DNA from: Isoetes taiwanensis
Lineage: Eukaryota; Streptophyta; Lycopodiopsida; Isoetales; Isoetaceae
Assembly (NCBI GenBank): GCA_021234155.1
Contig: JAJEKV010000099.1
Coordinates: 549,585 to 613,584 of the forward strand
Direction: 5' to 3'
DNA: 64,000 nucleotides
A program made the translations under genes and the position numbers. The notes beneath the pieces were generated by a model that saw only the letters and a list, made by a program, of their open reading frames with translations, was not told where the DNA came from and made no database searches. Positions 25,480 to 38,000 of this stretch are shown here, in pieces (position 1 is the first letter of the stretch; each line of letters begins with the position of its first letter).

Positions 25480-28400
25480 CACATTAAGGGAGAATAAAAA
25501 AAAGATAAAAATTTTAACGCCCACACTGTGTTCATGTTCACCTTACCTCGGATATCTATTCGAGACCGCCGGCAACCATGTCTTATTCGTGATGCGTTCC
25601 ACCAGCTTGGCATGGAGGAGCCGCCCCGCCATTTGGCTTACAGAGTGACGCCGTGTTCCCTGACGATCGGTAGCATTGTAGAAGGGTACCCCTAACCGAC
25701 ATTGTCTTTAACCCGCCAGGGTTTGTTTTGTGTGCTTGTTAACCGTGATTTGTTTTGTAAGGTGGAATACCATGGCATTTGGTGCCTCGTCCGCAGTGGT
25801 CACCGCTCGGGCTGAGAGCGGCCGCCCCCAACAGCTGGCAAGCAATGGGTGGATTTGCACAAAGACCGGGTGCACTCACTATGTCGACAGGATACGCCGT
25901 GGACCCTCGATTTCCCGGTCCGACGCGGACGAGCATGGGGCCACCACCGAGCCACCACTCAGATCTATGGTGGCCCATTGACGTATATTCCGCCACGGTC
26001 CTCAACACCGCGAAAGCAGCCAGATAGAGTGGTGTCCGAAGCGAGAGGGCAGCTAAACGCCGAGAAGATCCCCGCCAAAGCCGCTAGGCGGATGTTGGAG
26101 GCCGCTGAATACGTAAGAACGAGGCAACAACAACAATGCGCCTACAAAGATGTCCTAACCCCGTGAGGCCGCCTTTGATGCCTTTCCGAGGGGCCTGGAT
26201 GCCATGCTCCACGAGGCCAAAGACACAAAGACAAAGTACAGAGGATGCAAAACTCTTTTATGAAGGTTGCATTAGAGCCTGAGCCGATGCCATGTGCGCG
26301 CCCGGAGGAGGACAGACCGCGACATGCCCTTCTCAATGACCGGGCCATTGCACGCAGGGATGGGTGGTCATTTGCCCACGTATAGAGCCGCTAGCCGAGC
26401 TCCTCGTGATACCTGGGAGTCTCACCAAGTTACTTAAGAGGGTCCATCTTCACAAAGTGTTTCGTAGCCCTCAACGCCCACACTCCCTTCGATCCCTCAT
26501 TCGCCTCCCCGATAGTGAATTGCATGCCGACATGGACGAAGTTCCAGCCGAGGTAGGGCTAGGTCGACTGTACCCCCTCTCATGGGACACGCCCCTTTTC
26601 CCGATGATCTCAGACATGGCCACCCCACCTTCCATAGGGCTTTGGCGCTGACAAGTTGGACCGCCTGTGGGCCGTGTGTCTTCGACGACATAGTGAGGAC
26701 CGCGAATGGCGTGCACGGGTATGGCACACACTTTGACCTCGCCATTTCCGCATCTAATCGCAATGTCGAGGGAACCGAGGCATGGATGAGAGACCGAAAG
26801 CACGCTTCTTCCATGTACCACCTTGAGAGTTTGACAGCACACCATCCGGAGCTACCCGTGTGTGTACTCCATTCGAGGTTGGTCCCTACCAAGACGTAAG
26901 GTCCGGGACAGCTCCCGAGCACTTGCAGATCCCGCCAAGCCGCAGCCTTCAGTCCCTCTTCTCGAGGAGGTTAGGGTGTTCACCCACTTCTACGGGCCGC
27001 CAGATCACCGAGCATCTCCGTGTCAGCGAAAGTGTGGCATCGGATAGCTGCCGCCACTGGTGTCCGCAGAGGGCGCCGCCCAAAGATGCGGCGCATAACT
27101 CACCGTTGACCTCATCGAGGCTTGCACACCCGATGGACAATGGGAGGAGGGACATATACGAGTGCTGATGAGGTACGTGTCTGTTTTAGTTTGTATCTAT
27201 TGATGTCGACATCTAACCACTTGAGTTCCATGTACGTAGTGCCTTGCGTCACATGCTACCCGAAGCGGAGCGTCGCGAGTTGTTAATGGTGGAACCTCGT
27301 GGTTCACCACCAGGATTTCGTCGGCCGGAGACACACAACGTTTCTCCCCGAGGAGGCGCCTCCCACTTTCTTCGATTTGAGCATCCTGATTGGGGTACAC
27401 TTCGTCTGATCCTATGGCCCATCGTCACAAAGTAAGTACGTAGTTCTTTGCTTTAGTTTCAATTGGTGCACAGAGCATTGTTAAAATCATTACATCCTTG
27501 GTAAAGGGGCCATTGGATGCTCGTTACCCTCATACAGACGCTGGACCCGCGCGCCGCCCGGGCCTTGGAGACGACGATCATGGGTGGTGGTACTTGACAA
27601 CCCCGCCCCCACACCCTTTAAGTCTCAGAGTTCATCTCAACCTCCCTCGCCGTGAGTGTTTCTTGTGCTTGCCTCATGTGCATATGTGCTCCATTGTCGC
27701 GGATCTCACCCAAGCGGTGTCTTTGTCTGGCCCTTAGAACGGGCTTGGCTCTTTGAACGATGGGGGCACCGGGCCGGGTACATTCTCGGGGAGGCGTGGG
27801 GCGGGCACGCCGACGGCCGGTCGGCGTCGCCATGATCGATAACAACACCGCGGCATGCATATTGGTTTCACCATCGCGCAGCTCGCGGCGACACGCGGTG
27901 GCGACGAGGTCGGATGCAATTGTGCCATTAGCAGGGCCGGTACACGGCAAAGATGTGCCACAGCTTTAGGAATGAGTGGCCCGTAGTAGTCGGCTGCTTT
28001 ATTGTAGGGTGTACGCAACCGATTAAAGGCTCTGCGGGTCACCGTTAGTGGTAATTGAGCTTCTTGTAACGTAAAGGTTGCTTAAATGGTTAAATGGTTT
28101 AAAACTTACAAATGTCCACCCCAAAATTATAACGGTGAATTGTACAAGATTTTAAATCTTGGGTTGTGACCCATCGCCTTCTAGTGTGGCCCCTCGTCCG
28201 CGCGCGGAGGTCGGGCGGTTGGTCCGGCTACGGTGGCCCTTTTGCGCCATCTCGTGGACTCCATCGCGGGCATGTTCCTCGGCTGCCCGTCATACCCGCC
28301 ATGGTAGACATGAACAGCGGGCCGGGGCGCCTCTATGGAATCGGATCGCTGCCAACCTTGGAAATCATGTCACGCACCTCCGCCGGGTCAAGAGCATCAG

Positions 28401-28860
28401 ATTTTGCATGATGGCCGCGACCGATTGGTGTTCGCCATGAGCAACGCATCCCACCGTTGTAGCAACGGATTAGCACATGGACGCCGCTCGTGGGAGCGCG
28501 GTCTTGGAGGCAAGGGCGGAATGAATTGTCTGCTCGAAATAGCTCATTGAACAACGGGTGGCTGCCGCTAAGGAAGTAGTCTCCCGCTATGAGATGTTTG
28601 CACACAAAGATGGGGCATGGACAATCACAATATCGATTCTCATGTGCCGAAAGTGTATCTCAAACCCCTCGTTGATCGACTTTGCCATAGATAACCCGAC
28701 GCCGCCAAGATCTTCGAGGCTTAATGGCGCTGGGGGTTATCGGGCAAGGACCGGATAAGGGAGTGAGCACCGCATGATGTTCTTCGGATATGAACGGTGC
28801 TATAACGCCCAAACTCGCCTAAAAAAAAACATCGGTGAGGGTCGGCGATGAGGACAGAAG
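25480..28860. other. GC-rich interior of the MULE-like element, no product recognised
   Basis: Many overlapping frames exist on both strands because of GC content. A few plus-strand stretches look protein-like (near 26240-26385 with FMKVALEPEPMPCARPEEDR; near 27244-27433 with HFLRFEHPDWGTLRLILWP), but they match nothing I know and frames change often. A second, decayed element gene or captured host exons are possible. Confidence 0.3.
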
Positions 28861-28869
28861 CTAATGTAA

Positions 28870-30002
28870 AATACGAAAGAGTAGGACCTGCATTGACTTA
28901 CCAAGACTCCATCTTTCTTCGCACCGAGTCAAGATTGTGCCTCCAGCAGGCAAGGTCCCGTCCGGAAAGCCTATGAGATGGGACACTAGCGTGTACATCC
29001 TTATATTGACCTTGCACTGCAGGGTTTGGGTCTTCAGAACCTTCCAGTGCGCTTCCACGTGGTTTGTCGTATCCATATCTGCATGGTTGAACATCCGTTT
29101 GTGTATCCCACGTTGCCCCATTCAGCCAATTATGATTCAAGTACCTACATCGCCCAGGGTCAGGATGTTTGCCCCTGCGTCTACATGTATGTTTTGAACG
29201 TCGTTGTGCACTCACCCTTGTATGATGTGGTTTTCTCCGTAGAGAAGCTGAAATTGTGCCAACTGCTGGTGGTACGCGTGGGGGTTCGGTTCCGTCATCA
29301 ACTTCGACAGCCGCAGAGCCACGTCCCTCTTCAGCACCTCCCCGGCCAGGCGTGGCAGCAGGTATTTTTGCCATGCACGTTTCGCATGGAACCAACATGC
29401 AAGAACATTGCCTGCAACCTGTTTGGAAAAACCATGAGTGTCGTTCTCCATCAAGCGATACAATCAATGCACGCTCATCATACCTGCTCACCGTCTGCCC
29501 AACAATGTGGGTCTTCTGACACGACCTCCGTGATAGTAACCGTCTCTCGCAGTAGCCCATGTCAATGGTGATTGACCTAGGCCCGACAGCCCATCCGCTC
29601 AAACACAAGACGTAGTGCTATCTTCAAGGCATGTCATTTGGTGCCCCTCGCCGGCCTCTACCACTGTAGAGCATGTAAAAGACCGGGAACCCCACACCCC
29701 TAAGAATCGGTACAAACGCTTTCGCACAATGGAAACTTCCACAGATTTGTACAGAAGGTTGAATCCATGGCCCAACCGCCACCGGCGCTCCATCTCACAG
29801 CAGCCTCCAACATCCTGTCATCTTGGATGACTAGGTTCCATGGCCGGTCCAAGGGCTCGGCAGCATGCGGATTCCAGGGCTGGTGAAAAATCACCTTCCG
29901 GGAGGCTTTCCAATCGTCAATCCGGCTCTCGAGGCTTTCCCAAATTGCACCCAAACTGCCGCCTACGAGGTGTAAGTGTAATGTGGTGAGATTGGATGAC
30001 AA
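28870..30002 (-). pseudogene. Mutator-like (MULE) transposase, broken
   Basis: The intact enzyme is a DDE transposase acting in the nucleus. Three parts in correct order are visible on the minus strand in different frames. At 30002-29700: WNLVIQDDRMLEAAVRW, then GGGWAMDSTFCTNLWKFPLC, the first catalytic-Asp region (family form M-D-A/S-T-F-x-T-N-x-x-K-F-P-L). At about 29430-29212: VLACWFHAKRAWQKYLLPRL, the conserved C-x-F/W-H-x-x-R-A-W block. At 29121-28861: TTNHVEAHWKVLKTQTLQCK, the conserved T-x-N-x-V-E-x-x-W-K block after the catalytic core. Frameshifts separate them, and the second catalytic Asp region is not recognisable. The superfamily assignment rests on these motifs; the subfamily is not resolved. 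Confidence 0.7.
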
Positions 30003-31090
30003 AATATTTTCGATTGTGATCTTATTGAAATAAAAGTATGGACAACATCATTGAACAAAAATATGGACAGCATCACAATATGTAGTCTACTTACAACGCT
30101 CCATGGCCCATGGGATCTTAATTTTTAGGGCTCTTATGAGTCGTATGGGTTGCCACACATCCTCCTCGCGACATCGTGAATCGGTATATGACTTCGCCAA
30201 CCGGGCTTACGGCCATACGTATTTGCGGTCCCCGTGCTTTTGCGATGTCCCACGCAACACGCGGTCATTCCAATGCTTCTAAGCTCTTGTAAAGGCGGCC
30301 AGCCGCAAGGGATACCAGATGCATGGCATGGACCAATCCTTTGATTTGTGAAAGGGTCATGGCGGTGTGTTCTTTGCGCCGACGCATTTATGCAAAGACC
30401 ATTTCCATCTACTTTCACCGCCCCCGCAAATGAAACAAGCATCCTCACGGTCGCGGCCGCCCGATTTTGCCTATCCCCGGGTGGCCCTCGCCGTGGTTGT
30501 CTCCATCTGGCGTGTGCATAGTCATCCACAACCTCACCCATTCCAGCCCATCGGCGGTGATGCCCATGGACCAAGCGGACCGATGAGTAGTTTGTAGCTC
30601 AATCACCCTTTGCTCTAGGCGCCCCCATGGTGGTCTCTTCATAGTAGTTGGAAGTCACATCCCTTCATGAAGTGCGGCCACCCGCACTTGCGATGCACAC
30701 TTCCATGCACCCCATGCGTGTTATTCTTGCGGGGCGCCATGCCGCCGTGGTGACTTCCCAATCCTTCGAAATCTTTTTGAAGAGTGGCGGTGGGGAGGCG
30801 ATGGGTGCTTCCACCGGTGACCCCTAGCAACTAGCTGCCTCCAGAACTCCACGTAAGGGACTAACTTGTGAGGCCCGGTTGCGCGCCGGTATAACCAACC
30901 GCTGGATTCACTGGACTCATCGTCAACTGCAAGCTCCTGACAATATGCAGCCCCATCGGTGCATCATTTAACATGGTTCTCGACGGTGCCCTCCCTTCTC
31001 AAGCGGGGCCCAGGGTGGCCCGGGGATCGGCAAAGACTTATTGGCCCCCCGGGATGGGGAACATGAGTATTGGCGTGAGGCACAACCTCA
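30003..31090 (-). other. Probable decayed N-terminal part of the MULE transposase ORF
   Basis: Minus-strand frames lie between the acidic ORF start at 31378 and the catalytic region. Cys/His-rich text near 30360-30450 could be a zinc-binding segment, as in many MULE proteins. No frame stays open long enough to be certain. Plus-strand ORFs here are judged to be shadows. Confidence 0.3.
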
Positions 31091-31378
31091 TCAACGATAC
31101 ACACACTCGTTGAATGCGTAACCACCAACCTGAGGTGCACCACGAAGCCATTGTACTGGGTCCGGGTAGAGACCGGCCAATTCGTGAACAAGTTCTTGGG
31201 GATCTTGGGTGGGAGTAACTTGTGAAGTGGATAGGCCAGGCGGGTTCCACCCATCATCCGTATCATCACCGGTTTCCTCCTCTGACATTGTGTCATCCTC
31301 GGTGTCATGAAGGTCATAATCACTATCATTTTCATCTGAAATCTGACTCACTGATTCTTCGGTGTCTACCTCTGCCAT
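31091..31378 (-). CDS. Acidic ORF, possible N-terminus of the MULE transposase
   Basis: The 95-codon frame starts with an ATG and is strikingly acidic (SDENDSDYDLHDTEDDTMSE), then turns Pro/Gln-rich and ends in LYPDPVQWLRGAPQVGGY. It sits upstream of, and on the same strand as, the transposase pieces, just inside the AT-rich minisatellite. Acidic low-complexity N-termini are common in transposases. I cannot show continuity with the catalytic part. Confidence 0.4.
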   Translation of the reverse strand: MAEVDTEESVSQISDENDSDYDLHDTEDDTMSEEETGDDTDDGWNPPGLSTSQVTPTQDPQELVHELAGLYPDPVQWLRGAPQVGGYAFNECVYR

Positions 31379-31434
31379 TCTCGGACACTTTACTAGGAAG
31401 ACAAACGAGTGTCTATCACAAAGACGAACACCTT

Positions 31435-31690
31435 TCGCCTATGGCAAGAATAGCCTCCGTAAAAAATTGCCTATGGTAAACAAAAATTAGCCTATGGTAA
31501 AAAAATAGCCTATGGTTAAAAATAGCGTATGGTATTTGCCTATGGTAAAAAAATTTCCCATGGTGAAAAATGCTTATGGCAAAAAAATTAGCCTAGGGTC
31601 AAAAAAATAGCCCATGGTAAAAAAAAATAGCATGTGCTAAAAATATCCTCATCTATGTCTATTGTAAAAATAGCCTATGATAAATGCAAA
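31435..31690. repeat. Minisatellite of CCTATGGTAAAAAATAG-like units
   Basis: About twelve degenerate units of 16-22 bp of the form (G)CCTATGGTAAAAAAATAG lie head to tail. Together with CCCATGGT variants they recall the CCATGGTAAAA words in the CACTA repeat at 9.1-9.6 kb. The position just outside the acidic ORF would be the element's promoter side. Confidence 0.85.
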
Positions 31691-31879
31691 AAAAAGGCCT
31701 ATGCTGAATATTGAGAATGCAAAAGGAGATGAGAGAGATATGGAGTGCACCTGCTTTAGCACCAGGGCCACCGCTATAGCACCCGTGACTCGATCGAAGC
31801 ACCCGCGCCCCCAAACGATATGAGAAGGATACAACGCCTTGGCGCGCTTTAAATAGCCCTACTTACAGATAAGGATTAA

Positions 31880-32740
31880 GATTCGTTCATTGTAATGCAT
31901 TTCATTGTGGATACCATTTCTTCGATTCGCCGGATCAAAGATACCATTTTCTTCCCTTGGACCCCCCACCCTCTCCTACTTCAAAAATTGGGAGGGGTGG
32001 TTCAAAAAGGGTGGGGCCGGGGTGGCCCCCCGATATTTGATATTTGGGTTAAAACTCAACCCCCGCCTCGATAGGGACCGCCACGCCCGATTTGACAGCA
32101 GGGTTTGCCGAGGCGAATCGCCAGCCACCTAACCTCCCACTGGCGCGCATTTGCCACCACGGCCTTGCGACCAGCTCTTTTACCCGATTTGATCGGAGGA
32201 GTTACGCCCGAGGCCGAATCCTTGTCCTAGGCACCGTCTGCAGATTTAAGTCCCGCGTGGCCGCTGTCTGCTTGATTTGACTGGGGTTTCGCCGAGGCGA
32301 GGCAGATGGGGTTAAGGCACGCCTGCCACCTTACGAAAAGCTGCCCGATCCGACCCGCCTGCGGGTTAACCATGGTTCGGGTTCGCTTGGGCGAACCCGG
32401 TAGGTAGCGCCACCTCACCGCCACGTCAACTTCCCCAGGTTGTATCCGCGGGTTCGCCCTAAGCGGAATTTCACCGGTTAAGCTAAGGCGAACCGGTTAT
32501 CCGCTCGATTTCGGGCCCGATCAGCACCACCGATCGGCAAAGAACGAACCACCTGTCGTGCCGACTTCTTTGATTGGGCCTTTGGTCGCATCTCCCTTCT
32601 CATGGAAGAGGTTCTTGCCTTTATTGTCTGGTCTGGGTCATTTTCGTTGTGGTCTGTCCACTTGGTCATCCCAGGAAAGCTCGATGTGAATGAAATGCGG
32701 TCATCGAAACTGCCATCAAAATCAAATTTGGACGGCATCC
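31880..32740. repeat. GC-rich right end of the MULE-like element
   Basis: Words GGCGAACC, GCCGAGGCGA and CGGGTTAA are iterated. GGTTCGCTTGGGCGAACC (about 32384-32401) is itself a palindrome and mirrors text at the left end. Composition drops to AT-rich at about 32740, taken as the outer limit. Confidence 0.5.
32478..32738 (-). CDS. Unidentified ORF running into the MULE end
   Basis: The 86-codon frame from an ATG at the AT/GC boundary reads MPSKFDFDGSFDDRISFTSS, then a basic stretch, and its last third is made of the GC-rich end sequence (RNRADNRFALA). It could be a host exon cut by the insertion or a chance frame. No family is recognised. Confidence 0.25.
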   Translation of the reverse strand: MPSKFDFDGSFDDRISFTSSFPGMTKWTDHNENDPDQTIKARTSSMRREMRPKAQSKKSARQVVRSLPIGGADRARNRADNRFALA

Positions 32741-33371
32741 CTTACCCATTCTAGAAATTTCTATCATCAAATCTTAAACTACAAATTTTACAGAATATTT
32801 TTTTTTTCGATTTTTGGAAGATCAAATTTTTACGGCTATCAAAAATCTTTTCCAACCTTAGGAAATCAACTTAAAAATCCAAAAAGGTTTTTCACTTAAA
32901 AAAAAAAACAAATTTAAACAATAGATACAACCGACAATCTTATGTTATTCCAAGGGTCTCCATTGATGAAATTTTTTTATCTAAATATATAAGTTTTATT
33001 TAAAGGTGTTTGAGACTTAAACAAGATGCTAACGCATCAATGGGTTGCCTTTGGAGGAGCCATTGATGCATGCGCATTTATTCTGGACGTTTTTGTGCCG
33101 AATAATATTGTGTATAAAAAGTATGGCATAAACCTATGGGATTGGATGTTAATAGTGGATGTATTCGGAGAGCTTTGGAATTCGCAATAACTTTCTTGTA
33201 TTATTAGCCTAGGTCCAAAAGTTCTTTTATTCTAACATCTTCGTTCATGTATAGTATAAACTGTTGTTTATGTAGTCAATGTTGAGGGGTGATTTGTTGT
33301 TTGCAATGAGGTTTTTGAAACTGAGAGGTATGATTTGTTCAAAGGACACATTTCTATAGATTGTGGAGGTT

Positions 33372-34080
33372 TCATTTATTTAGTATTTCTTTTCTTTTAG
33401 TGAAGAAGAAGACAGATTGTAGTTCTATTGATAATATGGTTACAAAGCTTCTGGAATAGTCCAAACAAATTATCCACTCTTTTACCAATAAACTTGAATT
33501 TATTGTCAAACATTCCAGCTTTCCAAACACCACCGTGTATCCAAGGTCAACAAGGTGATACAATGAAACTAAATTTCTTACAAGGCTGGGTACACAAAGT
33601 ACATCCTTTAATTTAACTATTCCCTTTAAGTCAAACAATCCTAAAACATCCGAGTTTTATATTTGCTCCAACTTGCACATGTACAACTTTTCTTCCCTTG
33701 CAATCTTTGAGAACTTTGGGAGTCTCACTGTCTTTTCAACTCTTGAATCTATAATCATGAGATTGTTATCACATTTACATTTCTTTTGTTAAAGCCAAAA
33801 TTTTAACTTTGCTTACCTCAAGATTCCCATCTTGTTCATCTTCATTATTTTCAACAGCATGAGTGAGATTCAATGATGAATTACCTCTAGATATGTTCCT
33901 TCTTTTATTGGCAAGTCCCCTTCTGAGACCAGCTCATCGACCCCTGCCTCTTCCTTTTGATTATGAGCCCTTAGGATTAGGCCAACTTGAGCTATGTGAC
34001 CTTTACCATCACAATTAAAGCTTACCATTTTTTTTTTCTGAGTTTTAGGCTTACCATTTTTAATACATGTCACAATTGAC
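33372..34080 (-). pseudogene. Ty1/copia retrotransposon fragment (gag knuckle to pre-integrase)
   Basis: Two pieces lie in copia order on the minus strand. At about 34045-33975, FNCDGKGHIAQ is a damaged C-x2-C-x4-H-x4-C zinc knuckle of gag (spacing lost and last Cys missing). At about 33625-33530, KLKDVLCVPSLVRNLVSLYH, then LVDLGYTVVF, is the conserved protease/pre-integrase junction of copia polyproteins. No reverse transcriptase or LTR was found nearby, so this is a 5' internal remnant. Confidence 0.7.
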
Positions 34081-34264
34081 ACACTTACTTTTGTTTTTTA
34101 TACATGTCACAATTGAAACACTTACTTTTAAAGCTATTGCCTACTTGTTTAGCTTTAAATTTCCCTGTTTACAACACTTCAACAACATATTTGTCATCAC
34201 CTAGCTTATTTGCCTTTTGTTGAAGTTTTATTCTTACCATTGTATCTAGTCTATAGTACCTTTA

Positions 34265-34926
34265 TTGTAGAGAAGAGGTTGAGGCGATTATACAGTGGAG
34301 TAGCGGGTTGCTCTAGTAATGGAGGGAGCTCTTGTTGAATTGCCTATAGTACCTTGCTAGTGGGAAGGCGGGTTGGCAACCTTGCCTATCTGAGGATCTA
34401 CTTACGCTTATCTTGGGTTGGGCTTCTTGGTAGTGGAGGCGTATTTCTAGAAGAGCAAGTAAGCCTCCATAATCTTGCTAGTAGGAGAAGAAGGCGGATC
34501 TTGAGCGTTCTCATACAATCAAAGGCGACTTGCCTATCTTATTCTTCAAGGTATTCCTTGATTGTGTTCTTCAAGATCTTGAGGAATAATGATTGCACTC
34601 TACAAGTGCTATTACCTTCCCATAGTACCTACAATAGTTGGGAAGAAGGCCCGCCCTCTAATCTTGGAAGAACTAAAAAGGAGGAGGGCACATCATTTTT
34701 GGGGATGAAGAAGAGGTTGAGAACCTTGACCATAGTACATGGGCGTGATCTTAGGGTGGCTTTTAGGTTTGATGGGCTGGCAGTATCTTTTGTTACAATT
34801 CTTTCTATCGGTGACCAAGAGCATTGTATACTTCCTATCGGCCTATTGTGGAGCCCACAAGAAGGTCTTGTACCTTATTTTTATATTAATCAAAAATTCA
34901 TTAAAAAAAAAAAAAAAAAAAAAAAA
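34265..34926 (+). mobile_element. A-tailed retroposon of unknown family
   Basis: A GA-rich segment with iterated words (CTATAGTACCTT, GCTAGTGGGAAGG, CTAGTAGGAGAAG) ends in a run of about 24 A (34902-34925). The open frame through it continues across the A run as poly-Lys and is not a gene. The target duplication and the 5' end were not resolved. Confidence 0.4.
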
Positions 34927-35009
34927 CATGATTCTTTAATCTTGCCATGTTCCGAGGAAGAGGGGCTAACATTATGTGCGATTGACCTTGCAGCGGCTAG
35001 CATTTGATA

Positions 35010-38000
35010 TTCTTGTGCCCCTTCCAAGTCTGCGCAATTATTGGATCAAACTTCTCAAGGAAATTAGTCAAATCAAACTTACCATGAAATTTTAGTTTCT
35101 CATTTGTTTCTCTAATACAACAACCTATGATGATGATTTCGTTTCAGATACTTGCAGGACTCTAGTTGTTGGTGTGGTGTGGAAACTTAAGGTGATGTCG
35201 GATAAAGGTTTGCATACCACCCCCCTGAACTCTACCAAGTGATAAACTCTAGACCAATATTTGGGCTTTAACGTTATATCTGAATGTGATGGGGGTTAAC
35301 TCCACCTCTATCTTCCCATTGTATTGATATTTCCGTACATTGGTATGGCTATAAATTTTCTTTAGTTCCAAAAAAGGGGAACAACAAGAAAAAAGAACAC
35401 AATGAACCCGAGGATAAGGTAAAATCCAACCAAAAGCGCGCCGATGGCGGCATTCCCAACATGCCACGACACAAAACCTGCATACAAAAACCATCTAAAC
35501 CTGGCTTGAAAGCCAAAACTGGAATATACCAACCATACAATAAATTTGAAACACTAAACTAAGACTACGCCCTGTCCAAGAGTTGCATTATAGAAAGTAA
35601 ACAATTTTTACACTATTCTAAACCTTTGGAATTTCGAAATCAAAGATCCGTGACAATTCCTTTATTATCACCTTTTTTATCCAAAGCACCACATTTTTAA
35701 AATCAGCCTTTATACAAGTGTCTTCCATGAAACTCTTGACATAAGTTCAATTAATAAACATTTTAGAGAACCACATCTTGACCGAAGCCAATAAGCCATG
35801 ATTACGATTGGATTCCCTCTTGGGATAAAATGGTAAGACTAAATATGTAGTTACAAACTTGGCTACGATTGCATACTATAACTTCAAAAGAAATAATGAA
35901 CAATTACGGAAGAGACATTACTTCACTAATAATTATTAACAAATATATATACAATAATGAATTACATAATCAACATCAATACATATTTACAACTCTGCGT
36001 CTTAGATGCCTGGAGGCTTCACTTCTTAGAGCCTGGCAGGAAGCCTCCATGGGCATCCTCCTTCAAAAGCTTCATGCATCACATCTTCCAGCTTTGCAAG
36101 TAATATCGCAAGACATGAAAATTAAATTGCAGCTACAAAGAGTGATGCTTTTGCTAAATGGGAGCACAATGACCAACGTTTTGAAATAAAGCATCTAAAA
36201 AGAAAGTTCAATAATTATATTTAATTGTAACTATTGAGCCAAAAGTAAAATAAATGCCAATACCTCCATATTTGCTAGAATTGCAGGGAGGGACCTCTTG
36301 AAGATCTTTGAAGTTTTTCTCATGGCAATATAACTTTTTTTTGATGCCAAACCTATTTGCAGCTAAAACCCTGAAAAGCTATGCACACACATGCCGTATA
36401 GATTATCATTGACATAGACCCTTAGCATTTCTCAAACATTAGCAATTGACGCTTGGCATTTCTCAAACATTTGAAATGGACACATTGTGGGCCAAACACC
36501 CAAACATCAAATTGTTTGTCATATGTGGGTACATTTTAAGTGGAAGACATCGCATCATGCAATAGTGTTCCAGATATTAGTAAAGCAAGTTTTCTGTCAA
36601 AAATCAATAGATCAAAATTGATAAGTATCATATAGGCGAATTGATATTACAATCTTGTATGATATAAAACAGAACAAGTTTGTTGTGTTTGTCTAACTCT
36701 GTTATTCTTGTGGAATGCACACATGGATCTGATCTTCGCTTGTATTGTCTGATTAACAAATGCTTCGATTTGCACATCGGTCTCATGGGAATCACAATGA
36801 AGCACATCAGTCAAAATAAGAAGCAAGGATCTACTAAAGGTCAAGTTCAAGAATCACAAGAAAGAGAGTTGGGGAGAAAATTCACTAGAAAATGTAGAGC
36901 GGGTTTCCATGCACACACACATTGTGTGGTAACATTCTTCGGGATAATTTCAGCCAACCTCCATCTTCTTCTATGCTGAAGTTTCTATGGTACTTGCTCA
37001 TCAACCTCCATGCCCATTTGTAAATCATTGTCCATCATAAAGATCCTGAAATCTGCCTTTTCCATTATACTCTCCACGCAGTCTTGATAAGGACCATGCC
37101 TCACAAGCTACTAGATTTGGGATCTCGGGCCCTATAAATTTTTGCTCATACAACACCCTTTCTACCCCGACACCACTTTACAAGCATCAAATTTTTGCTC
37201 CAAATCTAGATAACGCTTTTGGTGAATCTATCCATGAAGTTAAATGGCATAACCCTTTGTCCATTATTTACTCCAAGAATCACAATGTCAAGATTCATCT
37301 TCCCGATATGTGCGTGGTAATTTTTCTAGGGCTATCCCTCCTCATGCTCTCATCTTCAAGATGATGAATTGTAAAGAGAAAATTCACAATAAGAGCTTCC
37401 TTTGGATTTAATATTGAAGGAGCTTGGAAGAATGCTTTCCCATTTAGGGAGGAGGGAATGGAATTCAAGCCGATACGTGGTACCTAGCAAGGTCTCCAAA
37501 GGACGCTAAAACTCATTTAATTTTTCTTAGGGCTTGAATCCAGTGAGGTAGATCTATGCCGATAACCCTAAGCTTGGCGGGGACCTCCCTGGTCTTTTAG
37601 CTAGTATATTTAAAGTAGAGGCCACTTGGAATCATTTGCTAATGATACCATAGTCTATTATATGCACCTTATACGCTTGCCATTGCAAACATTAAGAATA
37701 GTTTGGTTCGAGAAAAATGAGGAATCCATGGACTAAGAGTGGCACTTACCCTAAATTCATATATCATTTTGCCTCTCTCTGTTGAAGAAGGAGTGCCATT
37801 TGTGATATACAAAGCTTGGCCGCACCAAGAAGTCTAATTTGTTAGTGCCTCCACAAAATAGTGAGCAACCCATTGTGTTCCGTTTCCAAGAGCAAATGCA
37901 TCCTTTCTGATGAGCGTTGCCATTCCATTTGCATTAATAAAATCATTCTTCATTACAACATGAGCACAGTCAGCTAACATAGTAAGCAAATCTCTAGAAA

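Larger units (their letters stand above)
23690..32740 (-). mobile_element. MULE-like DNA transposon (about 9 kb), decayed
   Basis: The interval is set off by higher GC content. It holds a Mutator-like transposase on the minus strand (28870-30002). Its two ends carry related GC-rich text in opposite orientation; for example GGGTTCGCCCAAGCG (24306-24320) is matched by its exact reverse complement at about 32388-32402, and CCCGAAATCG occurs at both ends in inverted order. Target duplications could not be defined, so the outer limits are approximate. The long, diverged inverted ends fit the MULE superfamily. Coding on the plus strand between 25.7 and 28.8 kb, if real, is unidentified. Confidence 0.5.

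Noticed and set aside
25178-25648. 156-codon Gly/Glu-rich ORF
   Set aside because: It is composed of GGA repeats and crosses duplicated non-coding units; low-complexity artefact.
26471-26922. Overlapping minus-strand ORFs of 124-141 codons
   Set aside because: All frames are open because of GC content; no motif supports any of them.
28898-29608. 236-codon minus-strand ORF as an independent gene
   Set aside because: Conserved transposase motifs occur in a different frame over the same DNA; the long frame is a GC-driven shadow containing only scraps of the protein.
34354-35007. 217-codon plus-strand ORF
   Set aside because: It runs through an A-rich tail as poly-lysine and lacks any domain; it is a retroposon read through.
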